From Pirellula sp. (lineage in GTDB: Bacteria; Planctomycetota; Planctomycetia; Pirellulales; Pirellulaceae): a stretch of 45,680 nt of DNA. This document shows positions 9,501-16,845 of this stretch, piece after piece. Where the stretch lies: positions 1 through 45,680 of the forward strand of contig JALOQS010000032.1 in assembly GCA_025459355.1 (NCBI GenBank), read 5' to 3'. Below the pieces are notes generated by a model. The model was not told the DNA's origin. It did no database searches and saw only the letters and a list, made by a program, of their open reading frames with translations. Positions within the stretch are counted from its first letter, which is position 1. The number at the start of each line of letters is the position of its first letter. Position numbers and translations under genes: made by a program.

Positions 9501-9614
9501 GGCTGGGATGACACACCTAAGAAACCCAAGTCTTCTAAGAAAAAGAAAGAACGCGAATCAGAAGAGGCGATGGTCTCAGAGAACGACGAAGACTATTGGG
9601 AAGAGACCGATTAA
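6558..9614 (+). CDS. ftsK: DNA translocase FtsK
   Basis: A 1018-residue FtsK/SpoIIIE DNA pump that moves chromosome ends through the division septum. The first 200 residues hold about four membrane helices. A long disordered linker follows, with a strongly acidic stretch at about 344-402. The motor has Walker A AGRTGTGKS (Lys631) and Walker B IVIVVDEMADLM (Asp747, Glu748). A winged-helix gamma domain is at about 892-940 (LGIGYGRAARLIDFM), the part that reads DNA polarity sequences and contacts XerD in other bacteria. A basic/acidic tail of about 70 residues follows gamma, longer than usual. GGAGGG at 6543-6548 supports the ATG at 6558. It is divergent from truB. Confidence 0.96.
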   Translation: MENQRSVRWDVVAVCMFAFSAFLWLSLWTHDPADSLGSTPKPLGFFYQPLPAAYPPNEKLQNACGYFGALASDLLIQSTGIGAYLIAGLTLLSGIVMLRQKPWASSLGRSIGWSLILLAVCCMPDRFGWKPYVAVPVGGGGYLGAVANLWMDARLGQGGSVVMVISIFIGGLLLSTEYAIISYFGYGATFTMIAARYIRLPRWNFGRHKELLEGTFSPKRSDLPASLTLRQDPTSITASVPAMAEPVMEQKPNTGMSFSSVRGAIQSIATAITGTTNQEEGNATSAQAVANTADGPSIRIGRRAEGNVSIADLASERRGPVRTDLTAPKPVPLSELSQKPAPKANDDEDEDYEEQYGDDEGVEDGYEDEYYEEEADEGVEGDEYSNDEFEDEEIHSESDEEETVTEVTPKKPRSMTVRTDAAHIEEHVPTIKNGRKNRKDKEQEEEKPVEEDPADSIKDMDDTKLPEGSEEYVLPGLDLLTESDDICYEEQNEEVRRKAKLLEQAFDSFGFNVKVVEIETGPVIAQYEIELEAGLRLSKITSLADDIAIALRVPSVRIVAPIPGKNSVGIEVPNEKRQVVRMREVIEESGPQIKKQKIPLFLGKDVSGKSLTVDLASLPHLLIAGRTGTGKSVCLNSIISSILMTRRPDEVRMLMIDPKMVELSCYGRLPHLMHPVVIDMRKAEAILAWAVDKMEERYSLLAKAGVRHLTNYNQLGREELIERLKPESPDEAEMIPDHLPFIVIVVDEMADLMMTAGKEVEAHIIRLAQKSRAVGIHLILATQKPTVDVITGLIKSNLPARISFQVASRTDSRVVLDEMGADKLLGNGDMLFLWPGTSQLLRGQGTYLSDDEINAVVDHCSMGGVQNFVQELVQLKVNQDGGEAKPGTFKKRDDLYEAAVDIVVREGRGSCSLLQRALGIGYGRAARLIDFMSEDGIVGEYNGSQAREVTISVAEWETMRANAAAESSGSGKRGKKIRRDEGWDDTPKKPKSSKKKKERESEEAMVSENDEDYWEETD

Positions 9615-9662
9615 CCAAACGCTCCGCACCGCCGCTTGTGAGTATAGACGCACGACACGCTA

Positions 9663-10403
9663 TCAGCATAGAGTCTGATGCAGGTGTTGATAAACAAGCG
9701 TGTAGACCATATGTGCCAATGCGGGGTCATAGCGATGCCCTTCGTCTCGCATAAAAGCGTGTTCGCCATTGAACTCATGCCATGTAAACCTCACGTTGGC
9801 GTTTGCCATCGCATCGTAAATCAAGCGCCTGCCTTCACCCGATATGTGCGGATCTTGCCTGCCCCAGATCATTAGCATGTCTGCCCTGAGGTTTGGAATG
9901 AGATCAAGCGTGTTGTCGTTCATCCCCGCCCCAAGGCTTCGCTTGTGTATGTCGGTTGCGTAAAGACAAATACCCGCCGAAACTTCTGGATTCATCGCTG
10001 CGCGAAAGGCCAAGTGACCACCCAAGCAGATCCCCATCGATGCGATCCGCTGATTGCATTCCTCAGAGGCCAACAGAAATTTGATCACGCTTTTCGCATC
10101 CGCGTCAAAGGCTTCGATCGATTTAGTCGTTTTCAAAAGATTACCACGGTCCGTCCCTGGTTTGTCGTAGGCGAACGCTTCGCCTGGCTCTGCAAACTCG
10201 TGATACACTTCAGGCACGACCACCAGGTAACCTTGGCCTGCCAGCATAGCAGCCGTGCGGGCGATCGGTCCCGTCATCTGATAGATCTCGCTATACAAAA
10301 TCAATGCAGGAACGGTGCGGTCCGTTTGGGGCATAAAGCAATGCGTTCGCATCGGTCCAGAAGGGGTCTCAAGATCGTGGTGATAAACTGGTTTGATTCT
10401 CAT
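9663..10403 (-). CDS. Dienelactone hydrolase family protein
   Basis: A 246-residue alpha/beta hydrolase. Counting from ATG 10403, the nucleophile elbow GICLGG gives Cys126, GRQDPH gives Asp184 and NGEHAF gives His215, the Cys-Asp-His triad of dienelactone hydrolases. No signal peptide is seen. The frame is open further upstream to 10541, but that extra 46-residue stretch is basic, unlike the family, and overlaps the neighbouring gene, so the internal ATG is preferred. Family members hydrolyse dienelactone in chloroaromatic breakdown, yet most homologues, including those outside such clusters, have unknown substrates. No aromatic-degradation gene is nearby. Confidence 0.9.
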   Translation of the reverse strand: MRIKPVYHHDLETPSGPMRTHCFMPQTDRTVPALILYSEIYQMTGPIARTAAMLAGQGYLVVVPEVYHEFAEPGEAFAYDKPGTDRGNLLKTTKSIEAFDADAKSVIKFLLASEECNQRIASMGICLGGHLAFRAAMNPEVSAGICLYATDIHKRSLGAGMNDNTLDLIPNLRADMLMIWGRQDPHISGEGRRLIYDAMANANVRFTWHEFNGEHAFMRDEGHRYDPALAHMVYTLVYQHLHQTLC

Positions 10404-10435
10404 AAACACACTTTTGCGAAAACTCAGAGAAAGGT

Positions 10436-11182
10436 TCAATGTCTTGGAGCATCTTCGGGTAGGCATGCGAACAGCGAGTTCGGAGTGACTGTCCAGAAGC
10501 CAACTCGAACTCCGCTTTGCTTGAGCCCTTCGCCGACCCAAACGTTGCAGGTGCGAAAGAGATGATAACGTCCGACTCCTTCAAAGAAACAATCGGCATC
10601 GCCATATGGTTCACAAGCGATCGGCAGGGGGCTGCCTCGATTGTCTTTCTTAAGCGTTCGTTCGATATGTTCGCATAGAGATCGAAATTGGCTGTGACTT
10701 AATCGCAGCAGTCGCTGACGTTCCCGTTTCAAGCCAAAGAGAAAACCTGTTGTCAGTTCGACATGCACGGTCGTTTCCCCAAGGCCCGTGAAAGCATATA
10801 GCACATTCGTGAGTTTGATATCGCTCCAAGTCGGCGTTTCAAGATAGAAATTGCGATTCCCCCATCCAATCGTTGCATGCGTGTAGAGATCGGGATCGGT
10901 TTTGTAGTTCCCCCTCTCGAGCAATGGTCGCATCCGAAATGACGGTTCATCTAAAGGGATCACCAAGTCGACGTGTACCCCGTTATTGATCAGCAGTATA
11001 TCGATACCATCGTCCACTGCGTGTTGAAAACTTCGGTTAACCGGGATCCGAGCCAACACAAACGAGCTTGCAACAAACAATACGACCAGCAATACGCCAG
11101 CGAGAAAGATTCGGCCTCCGCTCATCAATAGTTTTCGCCACCGGCTTTTTTTAGGAGAAACGACAGCGTCGGTGGCATTCAT
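10436..11182 (-). CDS. DUF2459 / TIGR02117 family membrane protein
   Basis: A 248-residue protein with one N-terminal membrane helix (about residues 21-45, FLAGVLLVVLFVASSFVLA) and a soluble domain probably outside the cytoplasmic membrane. The segments INNGVHVDLVIPL, TIGWGNRNFYLETPTW and TCNVWVGEGLKQSGVRV match the DUF2459 pattern, whose conserved His, Trp and Cys-Asn residues resemble a peptidase-like active site. The function of the family is not established. The gene reads toward the dienelactone hydrolase, 32 bases upstream of it, so the pair may form an operon. Confidence 0.82.
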   Translation of the reverse strand: MNATDAVVSPKKSRWRKLLMSGGRIFLAGVLLVVLFVASSFVLARIPVNRSFQHAVDDGIDILLINNGVHVDLVIPLDEPSFRMRPLLERGNYKTDPDLYTHATIGWGNRNFYLETPTWSDIKLTNVLYAFTGLGETTVHVELTTGFLFGLKRERQRLLRLSHSQFRSLCEHIERTLKKDNRGSPLPIACEPYGDADCFFEGVGRYHLFRTCNVWVGEGLKQSGVRVGFWTVTPNSLFACLPEDAPRH

Positions 11183-11501
11183 GGGCGTTCGGGTCTCAAG
11201 ATTGGTCGAAGTTGGCTGGTTGGGTCTGGGGTGGACTAAGTTGGGTCGAGGGTGGGTCTAGAGTGGCTCGAAAAACTCTTAACGGTCTACGGTGAAAACC
11301 GTTTTGCGGTTTGCACTTCCTCACGAAATCTCGCAGTTCATGGTTTGGGTAGGACTCAAGCGGCCGATTTCAAGGGGTTGATATTCGAATTTGATCCGTT
11401 ATTCTCACTCCGACCGGTGTTCGCCCGTTGAGGGAACGTTGCTGGTGCGCGTAATTATTCGGGGAGCTCGCTTCCTCAGCAAGATTCAGAACGGAATTTT
11501 C
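11183..11501. other. Intergenic region between divergent genes, G-rich
   Basis: This 319-base gap separates the DUF2459 gene from the first fabZ-like gene. The part at 11222-11256 has five runs of three or more G on the plus strand (gggtctgggg ... gggtcgagggtggg), which could form a G-quadruplex with one long loop. At 11289-11302 acggt-gaaa-accgt is a 5-bp hairpin with a GNRA-type loop followed by TTT; an overlapping hairpin (aaaccg/cggttt, 11296-11312) competes with it. These could affect expression of the downstream gene. No confident promoter was identified. Confidence 0.5.
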
Positions 11502-11945
11502 ATGACCACTACATCCATGTCCCTCGAGCAGATTCAAAAGGTTATTCCGCACCGTAAGCCCATGCTTTTGGTCGATGAGGTTGTTGAGCAAACGGACAAG
11601 ATAATCGTTTGTCGCAAGACGTTTTCGAGCGATGAATTTTTCTTGCAAGGGCACTTTCCTAACTTCCCGTTGGTCCCGGGGGTAATCCTTTGTGAGTGTT
11701 GCTTGCAGAGCGGAGCCATTTTGCTAAGTCAATTCACACCACAAGATGGGTCAGTCGTTCCGGTGGCAACGCGGCTGGATGGCGTTAAATTCAAAAAAAT
11801 GGTTCGCCCCGGAGATACAGTCACCATTGAAGTGTCGCTAAATGACGTGGTGTCATCTGCGTATTTTATGACGGGCAAGGTAACGGTTGATGGTAAATTA
11901 GCAGCTCGACTCGATTTCGCTTGCAGCGTTGCGGCACCGTCGTAG
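11502..11945 (+). CDS. FabZ-like 3-hydroxyacyl-ACP dehydratase (first copy)
   Basis: A 147-residue hotdog-fold protein. The FabZ pattern IPHRKPMLLVDEV is at residues 15-27 and the active-site helix GHFPNFPLVPGVILCE supplies His51 and Glu65, the pair used to dehydrate 3-hydroxyacyl-ACP in fatty acid synthesis. The residues after the Glu are CCLQSG rather than the usual A-x-AQ, so the substrate may differ from that of standard FabZ. The frame is open from 11391, but similarity begins only after 11502; ATG 11517 is another option. A second, more standard-looking homologue is encoded at 28.1 kb. Confidence 0.85.
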   Translation: MTTTSMSLEQIQKVIPHRKPMLLVDEVVEQTDKIIVCRKTFSSDEFFLQGHFPNFPLVPGVILCECCLQSGAILLSQFTPQDGSVVPVATRLDGVKFKKMVRPGDTVTIEVSLNDVVSSAYFMTGKVTVDGKLAARLDFACSVAAPS

Positions 11946-12012
11946 AGCCTTGGTTCGTTTCCAAGCTCAGCCAACGTTTGGTACCAACGTGATCCTCTTC
12001 AACATGTTTTTC

Positions 12013-12018
12013 AAGGAG
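12013..12018 (+). promoter_or_regulatory. Shine-Dalgarno site deciding the DUF4432 start
   Basis: AAGGAG lies 7 bases before ATG 12026 and only 1 base before an in-frame GTG at 12020. The spacing favours the ATG. Confidence 0.7.
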
Positions 12019-12025
12019 CGTGGGA

Positions 12026-13219
12026 ATGTCGACTAAGTTCGAATCGCAATCTTGGTTGTTGCGTGGTCAGATCAATGCCAGCAATGCTGACCATGTTTCC
12101 CTGCCCCCCGACGTGATTGAAACGCTATCCGGTTCCTTTCAGGTTAAGTGGGAAAACGCCAGAGACGCCTCGTGCTGGGGTGGCAAAGCGATGGGGATGG
12201 AGATTCTCACTATCGATACGGGCGCGATGAAGACCGCGTTGCTCGCCGATCGAGGTATGGGGATCTGGAAATGCTGGAGCAACGATACCGAGTTTGGTTG
12301 GCAAAGCCCGGTGGACGGTCCCGTTCATCCGAGCTTAGTTCCTGTTCTCGATAGCAGCGGAATCGGATGGCTCGAGGGCTTTGACGAGCTATTGGTGCGT
12401 TGCGGTCTCCACAGCAACGGAGCCCCCGAATTCGCGAGCAACGGAACGGTCAAGTATCCACTGCACGGCCGCATCGCCAATCTACCGGCCAGCCAAGTTG
12501 AGATAGCGGTCGACGCTCGGGAAGGAGTCTTAGACGTAATCGCGACGGTCACAGAAGCCAGATTCTTAGTCTATTCGCTGCAACTGCAAACCCGCATGAG
12601 ATTCCGCGCTGGCAGTTCTGTCATCGAGATTACCGACACGGTGACCAATCCAGGCTCGTTGCCGACAAGCATGCAATTGCTCTATCACATCAACATTGGT
12701 CAACCGGTCGTCGAAGCGGGCGCTAGGATTCACGCGACCCCCAAGACGATTTGCCCACGCGATGCGACCGCTGCCAAAGCAGTAGAGAGCTGGGATCGTT
12801 GCGAAGGTCCTGAGTCGGGATTCGCAGAGCAGGTCTACTTTATGCAAGCTGCGGCTGACGCCAACCATTGGTCCGAAGCCATGATCGCATCGGCCAATCA
12901 ATCCAGTGGATTGTCTGTTCAGTTCTGCACGAGAACTCTGCCCTACTTTAATCTTTGGAAGAATACTGCGGCTGTCGAAGACGGTTATGTGGTCGGACTA
13001 GAACCCGCGACGGGTTTTCCCAACGTAAAGTCCTTTGAAGAAAAGAACAAACGCGTCATAACCTTGGCGGGCGGAGAGTCTCGGGTGTTTCGTCTCAAGC
13101 TGGAGCCATTGGCAACAAACCAGGCTGTCGAATCAGCGATCCAGCGAATTACTGACAAGCGAACCAGCCCGGGCGTGATCCATAATGAACCTCAACCGGG
13201 CTGGTGTTCGTCGGTTTGA
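12026..13219 (+). CDS. DUF4432 family, aldose-1-epimerase-like protein
   Basis: A 397-residue cytoplasmic protein. The segments GIGWLEGFDELLVRCGL and YPLHGRIANLPAS are hallmarks of DUF4432, a family with the galactose mutarotase-like beta-sandwich. Members are thought to bind or interconvert sugars, but no reaction is firmly assigned. The His in LHGRIANLP and the Asp/Glu in GFDELL are likely binding-site residues by analogy with mutarotases. The gene starts 80 bases after the fabZ-like gene on the same strand and has its own good ribosome-binding site, so co-transcription is possible but not required. Confidence 0.87.
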   Translation: MSTKFESQSWLLRGQINASNADHVSLPPDVIETLSGSFQVKWENARDASCWGGKAMGMEILTIDTGAMKTALLADRGMGIWKCWSNDTEFGWQSPVDGPVHPSLVPVLDSSGIGWLEGFDELLVRCGLHSNGAPEFASNGTVKYPLHGRIANLPASQVEIAVDAREGVLDVIATVTEARFLVYSLQLQTRMRFRAGSSVIEITDTVTNPGSLPTSMQLLYHINIGQPVVEAGARIHATPKTICPRDATAAKAVESWDRCEGPESGFAEQVYFMQAAADANHWSEAMIASANQSSGLSVQFCTRTLPYFNLWKNTAAVEDGYVVGLEPATGFPNVKSFEEKNKRVITLAGGESRVFRLKLEPLATNQAVESAIQRITDKRTSPGVIHNEPQPGWCSSV

Positions 13220-13258
13220 TCAATCGCTCACAGCGACACCGATTTTCACGTGCCTATT

Positions 13259-14314
13259 TTAGCGTGTCGCGAATTGTGGAATCGGTTGAGTGGCGACGCG
13301 AGAGAAATCGGTCGTCCCTGATAAAGACTCAATCAACTCTTTGTGATCGAGGTAATTTAGGATTTCGACTCGCAAGTCGACAGGGAGATACGAAAGCTTC
13401 ATCATCGGATACTTGGTACCGGGCTGATGCACAATCGCTTCGAACCAATCTTGGGGTATATTGGGCTGGTAGATATCGAGCTTAGCTCCGAGCTTGTGCA
13501 AAGGCGTTGGAAAGCTTCGTTGTTCGATCGTTGTGGCATAGTTGTTAGCAAAATAGCTCAATCGTCGCTGCTGTTTCATGTAATTCGTGGCAGCTTGTGC
13601 GGCGGCGTCATCAAATTCTTGATACATGGCCACAACAAATCGATGCACCGATAAGATGCGAGGTCTTTTGTTTGCATTCGAATCAATACCAACAGCCTCG
13701 ATGGCAACATCCAACAAATCAGCTCGCCAGTCTTTGGGAACTTCGAATACGATGCGAAAAGGCCTGGAGCCTTCGAGTGTGTTTTGAGTGGACTGCTTCA
13801 CTTTAAAGTAAACGCCTCTTCGACGCGCTAGAGTTCCGGATGCAGTGGCCAATTCCATGGAAGCTCGTTTTTCAAACGCCACCGTTTCATGATTGCGATC
13901 ATGACCATAAGCATACCCCTGAACAGTCCCCACTCCTGGGTATCCACCAATGCCTCGAATAGCTGCCTCGCGATTTCGATCGGAATCTTGAACGATTTGC
14001 ATCGGGCCAACCACATCGGAAACCATCTCGGTTCGTGGAGAGAAATCGGCAACTTGAACATCTTCATGCCGACTTAGAACTCGAACGGTATATTCCGTGA
14101 TTTGCGCTTCTTGTCCCGGTGAGAACAGAGCGGAGATATCAAGCTGCGTTTCAACTTGGCGAGAATTGGGCAAGTGGCTCAAGAGACCGGGTTGAGTAAC
14201 GTCCCTAGCAACCACGAGTGGATTGACGTCAAACGCAACTCGATCGCTCCCTCCGAAAGCTGAGGAAACGAAACAGACTGCAAACAAAATGGTAAAGATA
14301 AATCGTCGGATCAT
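13259..14314 (-). CDS. Secreted hypothetical protein
   Basis: A 351-residue protein with a classic Sec signal peptide (MIRRFIFTILFAVCFVSSAFGG, cleavage near residue 21). The mature part has no membrane helix and no motif that I recognise. A region around residues 130-165 is rich in Gly, Tyr and His (GIGGYPGVGTVQGYAYGH). The C-terminal third (about 235-351) is Tyr- and Pro-rich. It is probably periplasmic or surface-located. It is convergent with the DUF4432 gene and divergent from gatB. Confidence 0.82.
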   Translation of the reverse strand: MIRRFIFTILFAVCFVSSAFGGSDRVAFDVNPLVVARDVTQPGLLSHLPNSRQVETQLDISALFSPGQEAQITEYTVRVLSRHEDVQVADFSPRTEMVSDVVGPMQIVQDSDRNREAAIRGIGGYPGVGTVQGYAYGHDRNHETVAFEKRASMELATASGTLARRRGVYFKVKQSTQNTLEGSRPFRIVFEVPKDWRADLLDVAIEAVGIDSNANKRPRILSVHRFVVAMYQEFDDAAAQAATNYMKQQRRLSYFANNYATTIEQRSFPTPLHKLGAKLDIYQPNIPQDWFEAIVHQPGTKYPMMKLSYLPVDLRVEILNYLDHKELIESLSGTTDFSRVATQPIPQFATR

Positions 14315-14746
14315 TTTTCTAGTGCCCCTTCCTTGACTCGGACTAGCCAGATCGGCTAGTCTTCGGTCCCTATGGTGTGTGGATCAACTTGACATAGACC
14401 CTTGCACTCCGAGTTATCGACATGTTCGATTCTTTGTTCCGAACATGCAATTATCGTTCCATCCTGGAATCAAGCATCCTATTTTTCACAGCGAACGGTT
14501 TGTGGAGTTCTCCAACATACCGAGCTTATCCGCCTTGACGAGTCCGGGCCAAATTACGAGGCCTAGCTTCTGCGGTCGTTGCTGCATGTGCTTTGGAATA
14601 GTAACAACATGAGACACTCAGGCAATCGATGACGTATAAAATAACGTTTCGAAACGCACTCGCGGTGGGGGTTGATGGAACTAGGAATACTCTATATCGT
14701 CCATCTTCACCAATCGTTTCATATTCCGACCTTAAAGTTTACCAAA
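14315..14746. other. Intergenic region upstream of gatB
   Basis: This 432-base gap between a minus-strand secreted protein gene and gatB holds no convincing gene. It contains a perfect 7-bp hairpin, actagcc-agatc-ggctagt, at 14342-14360, and a perfect 12-base palindrome CGTTTCGAAACG at 14645-14656. TTGATG at 14672-14677 and TATATC at 14693-14698 are spaced by 15 bases and could be a weak promoter for gatB; I give that little weight. gatB has no clear Shine-Dalgarno site. Confidence 0.5.
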
Positions 14747-16225
14747 ATGGCAGTATCTTACCGAACGGTAATTGGCCTCGAAGTGCATGTCCAACTGAAG
14801 ACCAACACGAAATTGTTCTGTCGTTGCAGCACGATCTTTGGCAATCCGCCTAACACGCAGGTCTGCCCCGTTTGCCTCGGTTTACCAGGTTCGCTTCCCG
14901 TTTTGAATCAGACTGCGATTGATTTTGCAATACGAGCGGGATGTGGATTGAACTCGCAAATTGCAACTTTTACCAAATGGGATAGAAAAAATTACTTTTA
15001 CCCTGACCTCCCCAAAGGCTATCAAACAAGTCAATTCGACTTGCCCATCTGTGGTCCAGGCTATCTCGTCATTGAAAGCAAAGATGAAACGGGAGCTATT
15101 GTTACGAAGAAGATCCGAATCATTCGAGCCCATTTAGAGGAGGACGCCGGCAAAAGTATTCACGATGAGGTGCATGGGAGCGCTGACACTCGCATCGATT
15201 TAAACCGAGCGGGAACACCTCTGCTGGAAATCGTTTCCGAACCGGATTTATCCTCGGCGGAAGAGGCCAAGAACTATCTTACCGAGATGCGTCTGCTGAT
15301 GATGTACCTCGGGGTGACCGATGGCAACATGCAGGAGGGGTCTCTCCGTGCAGACGCTAACGTAAACTTGCACATCGAGCGGGACGGCCAAATTCTGGCG
15401 ACGCCTATTGTTGAAATCAAAAACCTAAACAGCTTTCGCGCGGTCGAGCGAGCCATTCAGTATGAGGCATCGAGACAATACGAGCAGTTTTTGGAAGATG
15501 GCAAAACGATTGGACAAGCCCCCAAGCAGACGCGTGGCTGGGACGATGACGCAGGGGAGACATTGCTCCAACGAGAAAAAGAGGAGTCAGCCGATTACCG
15601 CTATTTTCCGTGCCCAGACTTGGTCCCGGTCGTCATCAGCGAGACCGATATCGAAGCTCAACGCGAACAGGCTAACTTGACACCACAAACGGCTCGTACA
15701 CTGTTAATCGAAGAGCTCAATTTGAGGGCCGCTGATGCCGAGGTGATGGTGCAGCAAGGTCGTGAGTTGGTGCAGTACTTGCTAGCAACGATACACGCCG
15801 GTGCGCAGCCCAAGCGAGCGATTGCCTGGATGTTGCAAGATGTTTTGCGTTATCTCAATGATCATTCGATTGGGATCGATGATTTTCCGATTACATCGGA
15901 ATCATTGGCGACGATTCTGAAAGCGATCGATAATGGGACGATCGACACGGCTAGGGGACGCGAGGTTTACGGAAAACTTCTAGCTGCACCTAAGCTAGAT
16001 CTTGCAAAGCTCATTGCAGATCATGCGGTCGTAGCTGTGGATCAATCTGAACTGGAATCGCTCTGCCGAGAACTATTGGCGGAGAATCCTGATGTGATTG
16101 AAAAAGTCCGTGGAGGAAACCCCAAAGCCATCGCTTCGTTGATTGGCCAAGCCAAAAAGAAAAACAAGAATGCCGATCCACGCCAGATCCAGGATCTGTG
16201 CTTGAAGCTGATCCAAGAAAGTTAG
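14747..16225 (+). CDS. gatB: Asp-tRNA(Asn)/Glu-tRNA(Gln) amidotransferase subunit B
   Basis: GatB is the kinase subunit of GatCAB, which turns Glu-tRNA(Gln) and Asp-tRNA(Asn) into the amide forms. From ATG 14747 the product is 492 residues, a normal length. The start VIGLEVHVQL, the zinc cysteines (Cys25, Cys27, Cys40, Cys43 in CRC and CPVC), KNYFYPDLPKGYQTSQ and GTPLLEIVSEPD are all characteristic. The C-terminal part has the YqeY-like tail domain ending in GQAKKKNKNADP. gatA and gatC are not beside it. The open frame extends upstream to 14672 but similarity starts at 14747. Confidence 0.96.
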   Translation: MAVSYRTVIGLEVHVQLKTNTKLFCRCSTIFGNPPNTQVCPVCLGLPGSLPVLNQTAIDFAIRAGCGLNSQIATFTKWDRKNYFYPDLPKGYQTSQFDLPICGPGYLVIESKDETGAIVTKKIRIIRAHLEEDAGKSIHDEVHGSADTRIDLNRAGTPLLEIVSEPDLSSAEEAKNYLTEMRLLMMYLGVTDGNMQEGSLRADANVNLHIERDGQILATPIVEIKNLNSFRAVERAIQYEASRQYEQFLEDGKTIGQAPKQTRGWDDDAGETLLQREKEESADYRYFPCPDLVPVVISETDIEAQREQANLTPQTARTLLIEELNLRAADAEVMVQQGRELVQYLLATIHAGAQPKRAIAWMLQDVLRYLNDHSIGIDDFPITSESLATILKAIDNGTIDTARGREVYGKLLAAPKLDLAKLIADHAVVAVDQSELESLCRELLAENPDVIEKVRGGNPKAIASLIGQAKKKNKNADPRQIQDLCLKLIQES

Positions 16226-16236
16226 GAAACAACGAA

Positions 16237-16728
16237 GTGGATGATTCTGATTCAGACCGCGTAGAACGAGCGATTGCTTTAGCGGTCCGTTTTCACCATG
16301 GACAACGAGACAAATCGGGTGCGCCGTATCTGCTTCATCTATTGCGAGTGGCTCTGATGTCGAACGATCCGATCGTGCAGCAAGCCGCCTTGTTACATGA
16401 TCTGCTCGAAGACACGGAGGCGACCCGTGATGAGTTAATCGCACAAGGCATTTCGCCAGAAGCAATTACCGCGATTGAATTGCTCACGCATGATTTGAGC
16501 GAGAGTTACGCCCTTTACGTCACGAAGCTAAAACGCAATCCGGTGGCGAGGCAAGTGAAGTTGCTCGATCTTCATGACAACTATCGTCTGGATCGAGTCG
16601 CCTATCGCTTGGGGCATATTGAGGAAGATGCCAAACGAATTCAGAAGTATATTCTTTCTAAGCAGTATCTCGAGGATGAGATATCCCAAGAGCTTTACAT
16701 GGATGCAATGGCCAAACTAGAGCGATAG
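16237..16728 (+). CDS. Small HD-domain hydrolase, MESH1/SpoT-like
   Basis: A 163-residue protein with the metal-binding HD fold of SpoT/RelA hydrolase domains and stand-alone MESH1-type enzymes. Counting from GTG 16237: HHGQRDKSGAPY holds the first His (20/21), LLHDLLEDT holds His54-Asp55, and the KLLDLHDN segment holds Asp111. It has no synthetase domain, so hydrolysis of (p)ppGpp or a related nucleotide is plausible but unproven. GTG 16237 lies 7 bases after AGGAAA, just downstream of the gatB stop; the frame also opens at GTG 16198 inside gatB, which is less likely. Co-transcription with gatB is likely. Confidence 0.82.
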   Translation: MDDSDSDRVERAIALAVRFHHGQRDKSGAPYLLHLLRVALMSNDPIVQQAALLHDLLEDTEATRDELIAQGISPEAITAIELLTHDLSESYALYVTKLKRNPVARQVKLLDLHDNYRLDRVAYRLGHIEEDAKRIQKYILSKQYLEDEISQELYMDAMAKLER

Positions 16729-16757
16729 CGACGCGCATCGAGAAACCCATGCCAAAC

Positions 16758-16783
16758 AAAGAATCCAATACGAATTCTTTTTT
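16758..16783 (+). terminator. Possible terminator after the HD-domain gene
   Basis: A 7-bp AT-rich stem (aaagaat/attcttt, 16758-16764 and 16774-16780) with a 9-base loop runs into a stretch of T. It is 30 bases after the stop of the HD-domain gene. The stem is weak, so confidence is modest. Confidence 0.4.
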
Positions 16784-16814
16784 CGAACATAAGACGCTGC
16801 GAAAGCGAGGGTGT

Positions 16815-16845
16815 CCTAACGACCGTCAACAGCAAGACCGTTAGG
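16815..16845 (-). terminator. Inverted repeat at end of Gly-rich protein gene
   Basis: cctaacg (16815-16821) and cgttagg (16839-16845) form a perfect 7-bp stem with a 17-base loop. One arm includes the TAA stop of the minus-strand Gly-rich protein gene. No U-tract follows, so it may be an mRNA 3' stabilising hairpin rather than a true terminator. Confidence 0.3.

Noticed and set aside
9945-10565. 206-residue plus-strand open frame opposite the dienelactone hydrolase
   Set aside because: It is the shadow of the minus-strand gene, which has the full catalytic triad.
14379-14612. 77-residue open frame upstream of gatB
   Set aside because: No ribosome-binding site, no recognisable pattern and composition unlike neighbouring genes.
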